DNA of 64,000 nt from Mesaphorura yosii (taxonomy: Eukaryota; Arthropoda; Collembola; Poduromorpha; Tullbergiidae). The stretch's first letter is position 1; each line of letters opens with the position of its first letter. The notes beneath the pieces were generated by a model. The model saw nothing but the letters and a program-made list of their open reading frames with translations. It made no database searches and was not told the origin of the DNA. Shown here in pieces: positions 30,201-41,500 of this stretch. Location: assembly GCA_009869945.1 (NCBI GenBank), contig WIXG01000135.1, forward strand, positions 1 through 64,000, in the 5' to 3' direction. The translations under genes were made by a program, and so were the position numbers.

Positions 30201-32030
30201 TCTGTCCTCATTCCCTAATTCTTGAAAAATTACCTGAAACATGCATGATTTGAACTTGAAAATTCTCGTACTTCATATTGAGGTTGTTCATATTTAAAAC
30301 TTTTTCTTGAAACATCATCAAAATTGAGAACGTCGACGATACCATTGTAAATTGGCATTCATAATTCCAACATTATAATTATGAAGAAGGAAGCGTTCGA
30401 GACGATAAAAAAAATTTGCTTCCTTTATTCAACGCCGGGCACGAAGCGCGGGGACGAAGCATTGCTTAAAGGGCTGTGAATTAGTCGCGTAAAGTTGCTG
30501 ACCGAACCGGACGCGTGCACACAGAGATGTTGTTAGTACTAAATGTGCAATGTAATGTGACACTGAACTTGCTTGGCGCTTCTTCAGCCCTTAGGCCAGG
30601 TGTAAATACTTAGTAAATATATTTGCGGTTCTTTCTCCGCGTTAATTTACGCCTTCAGAAACTCAGACTGAAGACTCATTTAAGAAAACAGTATGCAAAA
30701 CGAATCTGGCATATGCCTGCGTTTGCTTGGTGAGATTGTCTCTTGCCTCGACGTTCGGCCTCGTTTCTCGTAAGTCCTCGTGAAATGCTTAATGAGAGTT
30801 GAGCAGCCTCGTCTGTCTCTCTCGCAAAGGCTCTCATTGCTTTTCACATTTTTTGCGCATTTAACCAAAAAATTCTCGTGAAGATGTGAGACAAGATGAA
30901 ATATTTGTGTATTTATTATTTATGAGCATTTTAATGGTAATCTATTAATGAGTCTAGTTGGTAGTCTACGTGTCTTCTTCCCACTTTGTCGAAGTTTTTA
31001 CGAAGATGCTGAAACTTCATTCATGGGAACGGAAAAGCCCTACTTAATTTTTTGCAGATGTGTTTTAGGATGAATTCCGTCTTTTAGTCCGTACCCCAAT
31101 TAGATAATTTGCCTCGATTGGTTTCACAACTCTTTAGCAAATGCGAGTGATTGAAAAGCAGAAACTGTCCTTGAGCTTTGTCGACCTAAATTGCCCTGGA
31201 GGACTCAAGCTCCAACTAATAAGATAAAATTTTCCAGCGACTGTGGTTTGCTTAATATCGTATTTTCGCATTATTGAATAAATCATTCGTTCAAACTTCG
31301 ATTTCTTTCCCGAATCCTGAAACTAATGGCCTATGGTCAGACAACCAGTCCCTTTGGACCCCGAATGAACTTCAAGACCATCATGATGTTAGCATATCTC
31401 TTCCTTAGGAAGTCAAGTTTCCGAATCAGAGTAACTCTCGGTGCTGCAGCCATTCATTCATGAGAATATAAATTTGTTCGCTGGTGGTTGGTACATTGCG
31501 GGCTTTACATTACAGCAGTTGGGCACTGTAAATATAAAAAATCCTACTCCTTCACTTGCTTAAGTTGGGTCGCAAAAAGCATCAGAATTTCCTTTGTTTT
31601 TCTCTCACACATAACAACAATGGTAATAATTATTCTATAAGCTTTGCATTTGAGATTATAATAATGTTCTTATCACTTACGACTACTACTGAGACTATAC
31701 ATTCCGGTCGACGAGGTATTGAAGGTACGCGCCAGCATCAGCTGAAGTCAGTTAAAATTCAGGATTTGCGAAGACTGATCGGTTAGTTTGAGAAATTCTC
31801 GATAAGAATACACAACTAAATACTTTGGTGCAGCGAAGCAAGAATTTAGTTGTGAAGAAGGTATAGCTGGAACTTTAGATTTAGAGGTGGAAGGTTCGCT
31901 CGCTTATTTTGGCTTTCAAGAAGCACACAAGAGAGAGAGAGTACGGCTTTCTGCAGTAGAACGTTGAAAAGCCAGAAGGAAGAATTCAAGCCCTTGAACA
32001 ACAAAACAGGGCAGAGAGGACATCGCCGAA
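27274..32030. other. 4.8 kb with no gene recognised
   Basis: Several frames of 60-100 codons exist (for example 27927-28181, 28843-29148 and 29277-29546), but none has recognisable similarity or a chain of in-phase exons. This region precedes the glycogenin-like/PKS gene and probably contains its promoter. Confidence 0.4.
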
Positions 32031-35000
32031 ATGATCGGTATGTTGAATTTCGGTCGATTTCATTGTTATGAATTAAGCATTGAACATGATTGTATCTTTT
32101 CATAACTTGGAATTTGCCTGGCAGGTGAAAACCAATCATGGATAACGATTGCGCTGAATGACGCTTCAGCATGGCAAGCCCTGGTCCTAGCCAAGTCTCT
32201 GAAGAGAAATTTCACCAGTAGGAGATTCACGGTTTTGGTTTCAGACGATGTGTCCCTTCAGATGAGGTGAGTAAGCATTTGCTCTATCATTTCTTTGGAA
32301 GTGTGAAACCACGTAGCCTGTTAACACGTGCGACGCGTGAGCTCGTGGACCAAGTGCGTCTAACAAGGCCAATGCTATCAGGAAACTGCAGCGGTGACAG
32401 CTGACAGTTGACCGTGTCACTTTCCTCTCAACGTTCTCCTTCCTCCGATTGTGCCATTTTAGTGCGTGCTTCACAATCACAAGCACTTGACACTTTCGAC
32501 TTTTCTGGTCGAGACATCTTCCTCGTACTCGCAAGGTCATTTCATTTTCCTCATACTAAATGTCAATTAATTTGGCTCATCATTTGATTTGCATCATTAA
32601 TTAGGCCAGTCTGGTCACTAGCATTTGCTAAGAGGTTGTCAAAACTTCGATTGAACAATGCAGGCCGGTAAGACGACTTTGTCATTTTTCATGCGCATGA
32701 ATATTTGAAGTCACAGTGGAATTCCCACAACATTCAACAATTCACCTTGCTCCAGAAGATTGGCGCAGTTTTGTAATAACGTAATAAACGAGATTCCTCC
32801 GTTTACTTAACATAAAGGCTGGCGGCTCAAATGCGTCAACATTATTACTATTGTGGGAAAGTGAGGCTCCATCAGCTCATCTCGTATGCATTATTTACGT
32901 GCCGGACTTGCTTGCAAAGGTCATCATTGGAATTTCTCACTAAGTTGAATTTCATTATAATCACATCCTTTCTTTGACAGGCGATTGTAGTTAAGTCGCA
33001 ATTCAGTCTGTTGTAAACATCAAGAGCGCAAGAACTGGAATATTATTGAACTTCTGAGAAGGGCCAAGGTCTCCTGCGTGGCTGTGATTCCTACTCTGTT
33101 GACAAATTTTATTGCTTGATGGTTTCGTATTTCCCGTAGTGTTTAAGCATCCGCGAATTTCTAAAATAAGTAAGGTCAGCCAGATTGCACAATCATGATT
33201 TGTGCTAGAATTGTTCCGAACTCTGAAACGACATAAAGCTGCAAATGATTTCATGAACTCAACTAGTCATTAACTAATTTGTCACACGAAGAGGCACAAG
33301 ACAAGATCTGTTTCTTACGGCTGAATTGGTAAAAATGAAAAGACGTACGAGTATCATATTGGAATTGGAAGTCTGCACCATGATCAGCAAGCACTTTCTC
33401 ATTATTGAACACTTCAAGCGCTCCACTACCATCATTTATTTATCGGTCGCATCTTTGTGTCTTAACAGTACGTTATAGCACACGTTGTTCCCCGTTCCGG
33501 CTCGGGTATTGCAGTTTTCGCAAGTAGATAATTTTCATTTATTCCTCCTGAAAAATTCGCAGTAATAAAACACTAATTGTATGACTGCCCAGGCAGCATA
33601 CGCTGTAAATTAGGAAGGCAGCATTCTTCATCCACATACCACTCTATGCAAAAAGGCTGGAGATTACTCATTCACTGTCATAATCTTTAACAAGCCTGAG
33701 AAACTCGTGCACAATGAATGCAGGTGCAGAGAATTGAGAAATCAACGTCTGTCTTGCATGTCGTACCATTGATGAAGCATTTATGTAGTGATTTAGGCGT
33801 CAACTTAAATCGAGGCTATGCCTATTGCACGCACTTTAAGCATTTTAAGTCGTGATCAATATCTGGTGTGACGTGGCATTGCTAATAAGTGCTGTCCCAA
33901 TATTGTTGAAATTGGCACAAGAGGAACAAGTGCAAGAAGAGACATTGTTAACGGGTCGGTGCACGCGCAACTTCCATTACGGTATAAAGCTCATCCAATT
34001 TTGTACAGCAGTCTAATGACTGTGCCAATTATCATTAAGTATCTATCGACTACATCTAAATCTCGTCCAACGTTTCTTTGCCTCATTTCTCACAGTTGTG
34101 TGATGCTTTCCGCAAAAAATCTTAATGTTATCATCACACGAGACGAATGCGAATTTCAAGTGTAAAGCGGATGTGCCCGTAATTGAATGAGTCTGACTTC
34201 CTTTCTTTCTTCCCTTCCTGTGTTGTACCGTTATTCAATGTGTGCCCTCACTTAACTGTCCAATCTAGCACATACCACCATGATTTAGTACAGGTTCACT
34301 AATTAAGTCGTAAATCTCACACAATATGAAGAATACTTCGTCAGAGAAGACACTTTTCGTGTTTGGTTAAGTCGCAATTATAATTTTATTACTGCTCGCT
34401 TAATATCCTGAAAGAACGGAAAATGCCAGGCAAAGATTTCTCACTCGAACCGGATTTCTTTACATCGTGCCGGTACGGTCGCCTTTGCTGCTATCTCAAA
34501 TTAGAAGGCCGGCATTTCCGTCGTAGTTCATATTCTTGATTATACAACGGTTCTCATGTCGCTCACGATGGATTAATTATAACCCACACCGCATCAGCGT
34601 CTCATTAATTCAATTAACCTTCAAGCTGCCGCGGAGCAATTAAACATGACATACATCATTAAGGAGAGGCGAAATAATGACGGAAGACGTACGTTTTGTG
34701 TTTCAGGTATGTCTTGCGTCAGCAATTTGATCTGGTTTCAACAATCGAGTCCTACCATTCCGACCTGAACAAAAATGGCCCAATCTCCGGAGCAATTTCC
34801 AAGAGTTGGTGCTGGAATGTCGGCGTTTGGGATAAATGCGTTTATGTGGACTCAAATTCCATCGTAAGTATTCTGAGTCTTTTGAGTACTCGCGAATGCA
34901 TGTTTCCATCTTTACTCGTATCAATACCTCATGCGATGTTTAGGCTTTGCACAATGTTGACGACTTATTCCACCGTGAGGAATTGTCCGCAGTTCCGTCA

Positions 35001-35583
35001 CCGAAAAATAAAAACCAATTTACAACATCGCTCTTTGTCTACAAGCCGAACACAGACACCTTTGAAGATTTGCTTCAACTGACGGCCAAATTTAAGAATG
35101 GTAATCTTCATTGGCTTGAAATGCCGAAATTCCGTACATTTAGACTAATAATCCGACTAAATTATGGTGACACTTAGCAGAGGATGAATTGTTCAATGTT
35201 CATTATAATGATTGGGCAATTTCTCCTGACAAGCAATTGGATGCAAGCTATGCGTGCTTTACGGACAGGACGCATTTGGCGAACGAGTAAGTCTCTTCAT
35301 TTATTGCTTGTGAATATTAGAATGTGGTCACGATATTAGCTTTGAGAATATTTTCTATCACAGTGCAATTCAGCCAAAATTGGTTCAGTTCATCGATGCT
35401 CCTTGGAAACTTTTATCGAAAGACTTGAAGAATGAGAAGCTTCAGGTAAAACTAAATATTCACTAAATATGGAAGGCCTGTCAAAGATTCTCATCATGTT
35501 CATGTTGATCCTTGTAGCAATATTGTGAAATATGGCATGACGTTTACTCGCAAGATGTGTTGCCCATTGTGTCTGCGCAAAAG
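32031..35583 (+). other. Module: glycogenin-like GT8 domain (exons 1-7), probably non-catalytic
   Basis: Residues 1-240 follow glycogenin from start to end. MIGENQSWITIALNDA matches the MTDQAFVTLTTNDA start, RRFTVLVSDDVSLQMR matches RRLVVLATPQVSDSMR, and LFHREELSAVP matches LFDREELSAAP. QFTTSLFVYKP matches CFNSGVFVYQP, and DVLPIVSAQ matches NVLPLLQQ. Key residues are changed: the metal-binding DAD is DSN (VYVDSNSI), the GGDQG region reads AEDEL, and the metal-ligand His of KVVHFLG is Gln (KLVQFID). No Tyr aligns with the self-glucosylated Tyr195. Keeping intron 7 would add three codons and a stop, giving a 243-residue stand-alone protein. Confidence 0.85.
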
Positions 35584-38500
35584 GTTAATTGTTAATTAAG
35601 ACTTCTAACTTTGAGATGCCGACTCAATTATAAACTTTGTTCGCAAATTTATTAGAAACAGGTTTTAAGAGAATTTCTACTGGAATCTTTGAAGTCCAAC
35701 TCACTCCCTCTCCCAGTAACAGCCCCTGCAAAGAGTCTCGCCGATGCGACGGTCCCCGACCTTCCCATCCGTGACTCGATTGCGATCATCGGAATGAGCT
35801 GCCGATTTCCCGGAGCTGACTGCCCCGAAGAATTTTGGAACGTCCTTGCCGAGTCCACCGAACTCATCCAACCGTTCCCAGCTGATCGCCACCGCAAAGC
35901 GTACATTGCAAAAGATCACGAGAAGCCGGATATCCATGCTGGATTTCTCAAGTGCGCCGTCGATGAATTCGACAACAAATTCTTTGGAATAAGCCCACGA
36001 GAAGCACCATTTATTGACCCTCAACAGCGCATTTTACTCGAAGTCACTTGGGAGAGTCTTGAGAATGCTGGAATCAATCCACAGACGCTCAAGGAGAGTG
36101 ACACTGGTGTCTTCATGGGCATCTGGCAACAAGAATATGACCGTATTCTTCCTGACTATGGAATTACTGCAAATGATTTTCACCATCGCTATCTCGGCAA
36201 TGCTTTCAGTGCCACTGCTTCAAGAATCTCGTACTTCCTGGGTTTGAATGGTCCAAACCTGGCCCTTGAATCTGGATGCTCATCATCGCTCGGAGGACTC
36301 CACCTCGCTTGCGAGTCTCTGCGGAAGGGAGAAATCAGCTTGGCCATTTCATCTGGTGTCAACTTGGTCCTCACTGTCGAAAACCCACTTTCGTCCGACA
36401 GCGAATCGTTTATCATCTCGCCAACGAACCGCTGCCACACTTTCGACGAGGGTGCGGATGGTTTTGTGCGTGCTGAAGGCTGCGCTGTGCTCATTCTCAA
36501 GCGATTTGCGGATGCTTATCGCGACGGAGACAATATTTTGGCTGTGATTCGTGGCTCCGCTCTGAACAACGATGGAGCTGGAACGAGTTTTGGCACGCCA
36601 AATGCCAAATCTCAAGAACGCGTAATTCGTGAAGCGTTGGCGGCCGGCAAAGTGAAGCCCAACGAAGTCAGCTACATCGAAGCTCATGGAACTGGAACCG
36701 CAGGTAAATATTCTTTTTGCCGAAGCCATAACATTCGTATGAAACAATTAACTGAGCACAATTTTGTCTTCTCTGCGTTGCAGTTGGGGATCCGACTGAG
36801 GTTTATGCAATTTCCCAAGTCTACTCGGAAGACAGGAAAGAGCCACTTCTGCTGAGCTCCGTAAAGACCAACATTGGACACGCCGAATCCGCTGCTGGGA
36901 TTGCCGGGGTCGTAAAAGTACTGCTTTGTCTTCAAAAGCAAGCTATTCCACCGCATCTTGGCCTCAAGACGCTCAACCCAAGAATTGACTTGGAATCAAT
37001 TCCAGCTGTGATTCCGATGGAAGTCACTCCGTGGAAAAGCCCTGTGAAAATCGCTGGTGTCAGCTCATTTAGTATGAGTGGGACGAACGTGCATATGTTG
37101 ATTCAGGAGTCGCCGGTGCTGTCTGAAGTTAACAACAACAAAGTTGGTGTAATGCCAGGTGGTGGCATACCGAAACAACAAATTGTGACATTCTCAACCA
37201 AATCGGAGGAAGCACTCACTGACTTGTGCAGAATCATGTCCGAATATCTGCAGGAAAATCCATCGCTTCAATTGGAGGACATCGCTTACATTGCAAACAC
37301 GGGACGCGCGCATTTGCCGTTCCGTATCGCTGCGGTCGCGAAAGACACCACTCAGTTGGCCTCTGTCCTGCAGAAACGTGCCTTCACGACGGGCCGAATT
37401 CCAGCCCAGAAACATAAGATTGGATTCTTGTTCACTGGCCAAGGATCACAATACCAGGGCATGGCGAAGGCACTTTACGCAGTTTCGCCGGTATTCCGAG
37501 CAGCACTCGACCAATGCGAATCCTTGTTTCAAGACCAGATTGGCTACTCGCTCCAGGAAGTCATTTGGAATGAAAAGAAATTACTTGAACAAACAATTTA
37601 CTGTCAACCGGCGCTCTTTTGCATTCAGTATGCACTTGTTCAACTCTGGAAGCATTTTGGCATTCAGCCCGACTTTGTACTTGGGCATTCAGTGGGCGAA
37701 TTCGGCGCTGCGGTGGCTGCTGGCGTCGTTGACCTCGAGGATGCAATGAAACTCGTCGTGGAAAGAAGTCGACTCGTAAACAGCCTGAAAGCTGGAAGCA
37801 TGATGGCTCTCAAGACATCGCTAAACACTGTAACAACGCTTATTTCGAAATTCCAGCAAACTCAGGCTAACAAGGCTCAGCGGTGGGTTGATTTGGCTGC
37901 AATCAATTCACCCGAAGGTAAGGAAATGTTTATGTCAATCCTGAGTATCCCAAGCCAACAAAGTTGAACGAAGTTTAATTTGGGAACAAAGTGACACAAA
38001 AAGTGTAACAAACAAATTATCGCGAGTTATCCTATCCACCATGTGCGTTGAGACCACCTCGTCCTAACTTCTTGTAATTGTAGGCACCAGTTTCACGCTT
38101 AAATTTGTCCTCAGCAGCTCTTGGATTTTCATTGTCCAGGAGCTTATGCAGAATGGTGATTTTTGCGATTTCTCGCTTCAGAAATATCTTCCAATTTTCA
38201 GCACAGAAGTGAACGATTACAGCGGACACCGAAGTGTTTGAACAGCAACAGGGACAAGGACAAACAATGTTGAATTTGTTTTGAATTGAAAAAACAATCC
38301 ATGAATTTAATTACAACAAAGAACCAAATTAATCAGCCAATCAGCGCATCACAAGTTTCATTAATCCCATGACTCCCAGCATGATAATTCATTTTTATTT
38401 CAATTCCAGAGGTTGTCGTGTCCAGCACACCTGAGACAATGGCCCTCTTTGCCGAGTTTTGTGCAAACAGCAATGTCAAAACCCAGTCGATTCCTGCATC

Positions 38501-41500
38501 GCATGCATTCCACTCGCGTGACATGACACCCGTCATGGAGAAGTTTGGGCAGATCGCTGCTTCAATCACTTACCAGGAACCTAATTGCACGTACATTTCG
38601 GGCACATTGGCAAAAATTATGGATACTGACGACTTCAGTTCAGAATACTGGCAACAGCACTTGAGAGACACCGTGCGCTTTGCTGATGCGATCCAAGTCA
38701 TGTGGACAGATTGCAAAATTATGGTGGAAATTGGAGCTCAACCGATCTTGCTTGGCCTGGCAATGGCCAACACAGGAGATGTGAGTGGTGGGTTTTATTG
38801 TCCCTCCCTCCGCAAGACTGAGGATGACTGGCAGGCCATTCTCAATACGCTTGGCAAGCTCTACATCGCTGGAGTGGACATTGACTGGAAGAACGCATTT
38901 GGAATCAGGAAAAAGAAGGTGATGCTGCCCAATTATCCGTTCCAGAGACAAAAGTACTGGTACAAGGACGAGGAAGGCACTGGGAACAGTTCCACTGTCA
39001 GCTTGAGCACAAGACTTCTGCACCCGCTTCTTGGGCGTGAACTTCCCTCAGCTGTCCCGGATTCCATCTTCAGCCACTGCCTGAAACTCAAGGAGTTGTC
39101 TTACATCGAAGACCACAAAGTTGCAGACCGTATCATTATTCCTGCCACTGCATTCTTGGAAACAGTCCTGGCTGCTGGACGTGAAGTCCTTCAATGTGGC
39201 GCTGTGCCCGTGCCACTTTGCGTTGAGCAACTGACTATCGAAGCTGCACTGGAGTTGGTTGGGCCAACTCAAGTGCAGACTATCGTTCAAACTGTAAAGG
39301 AAGAGGAAGAGGTCAAGTACAACGTCAGCATTCACCGACAGGTCGCTGCGGATACAGCGGACAAGTGGAAGCGACATGCTCAAGGTGTATTTGTTCCTTG
39401 CATAAGACTACCAGTCACCGAGACTATCGAAATTGATCAAGTCAAGACAAGACTTCAGGTGCGGGACGCGATTGACACCGCGTACCAGAAGATTGCAGAG
39501 GCTGGAATTGCATTTGGTCCGCGATTTCAAAGTATCGCTGCAGCATGGACGGGACCAATGGAGGTTAGTTTTCACGTTTCGTTTATTTGCCCGAACTTGG
39601 AATTTTATGAAGTTAAAACTACTTTAACATATGTTTTAAGTTTTAGTTTAAAGTACTACCAATATTAAGTTTTAACGAGAATTCAAACGTTTTTCATGAA
39701 TAACTAACGGATGGAGGCACATGGATGAAAAAGCGGTAAAACATCATGTAACAGGGTAGCAGTAAGATAAATTAGTTTTTACAAGTTAAAGCGCTTTGCA
39801 TTCAACTTTTGACAAATCAAATCCAAGTTTGGACAATCTGGAACTGGAATTCCTTTCCATTTGTAAACAATTCTAAGTCGCTTTCCTGAATATTTGTGCA
39901 ACAAATATTTCGTATCATTAAGTGATTCAGTTGGCCAAATCTTCTTCCAGTTGGTCATTGATGAGAACAAATTCCATTTTCTTGACTCCTCCTTGATAGT
40001 TGACCTTGATTTTATCGAGTTGTAGATAAAATAAAGCTTATATTGTCACCTTATATAGCTTCTGGTTTCTGAAATTCAGGTTCTGACACAAGTCAATCTT
40101 CCAGAAGGCTCGGACAAGTACATCTGTCATCCGATTGTTCTGGACGCTATGATCCAGACATTTGCCTTCAAGACTTTGCTGAACTCGAATGATCCAGAAA
40201 TCACAAAGGAGCTCCAGCTCCCGCTGAGTGTGCGCAAATTCCTTTGGCTTTCACGACTCCCAACAAACACACTCTACGTTCATACAAAATGGGACCCGCA
40301 TGTCTCCGGTGGCGGAGAAACCAGCGTGATTCTGTACAGCGAGGAAGGCGAGCAGCTGGCTATCATGGAGGGCATCGAATTGATTCGCACTTCAGTGGAT
40401 TTGTTCCTCCGAATTCTGAACTCGGAGACGATCAACCTACCAGATTTCTACAAAGATTACTGGCGACTTCAAATGGGCATCACGACTTCCCGAATTGATG
40501 TGGAATCGCTCGCCAAAGTCTCGAAGGAATCTCACTACACTGCAGAATGCTACGCAAATGACACGTATCGTGATAAGCACGGTGGCACTGAAGAGGTCAT
40601 GTCCAAAATGGTCACAATGTACATTCTGAAGTGTGTCCGAGAGTGCGGCTGGTTTTGGGAAGTTGGCAAACCAATTTCACAACAAGAATGGGCTGAATAC
40701 AGCACAGCCAAATTACCGATGACCAAAATTGTCAATGCTTGGGTCGAGTTGTTGATTCAAGACAGCTTTCTCACAAAGGATGAGATTGCTCTTAAACCGC
40801 TTCCGACTGTGGACGAATGTGATAAAATTCTGCAAGACTTGTCCGAGGCTGTGAAGAAGATTCATGATGGCGACGACCCCGCCGTGCTGTTCGTCAAGCG
40901 ATGTGGACAGCATTTGACACAGATCTGCCAAGGGAAAATCAATTCACTAGCTGTGCTCTTCCCCGAAGACAGCAACGAAGTCGGTGCAGCTCGATTCTAT
41001 AACGACTCGGAATGGTATAAAGTTTTCAACGTGATGTCTGCTGCTGTGATTGCTGATATCGTGACCCCGCTCTCGGGCAAGGGACATGGTGTAATGCGGG
41101 TACTTGAAGTTGGTGCGGGAACCGGCGCCACCACAAACGAAGTGCTTGCCAAGTTTTCGGAGTTGGAAATTTATCACCAGTACGACTACACTGACATTTC
41201 GCCGGTCTTCTTGGCCGAAGCCGGCAAGAGATTCTCTTCTCCATCGCTCACCTGCAAAGTGCTGAATATCGAAGAAGATCCACTCAGCCAGGGCTACGTT
41301 CCGAGCTCGTATGACATGGTTTTGGGAACTATGGTCATACACGCCGTGAAGGACATGACACAAACGATGATGCATCTTCGCTCCATCCTGAAGGACGGAG
41401 GCTTGGTAGTGATCACCGACATGTTCGAGACCATGCCGCATCTGACCCTGACGTTTGGTCTGCTTGAAGTAAGTAAAGTTATGGGATGCAAACATTTACC

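Noticed and set aside
32031-35600. A separate, ordinary glycogenin gene ending before an independent PKS gene
   Set aside because: The glycogenin-like exon 7 has a good donor and no stop before it, the next exon continues in the same phase, and the PKS side has no usable ATG. Key glycogenin residues and its glycogen-synthase-binding tail are also missing.
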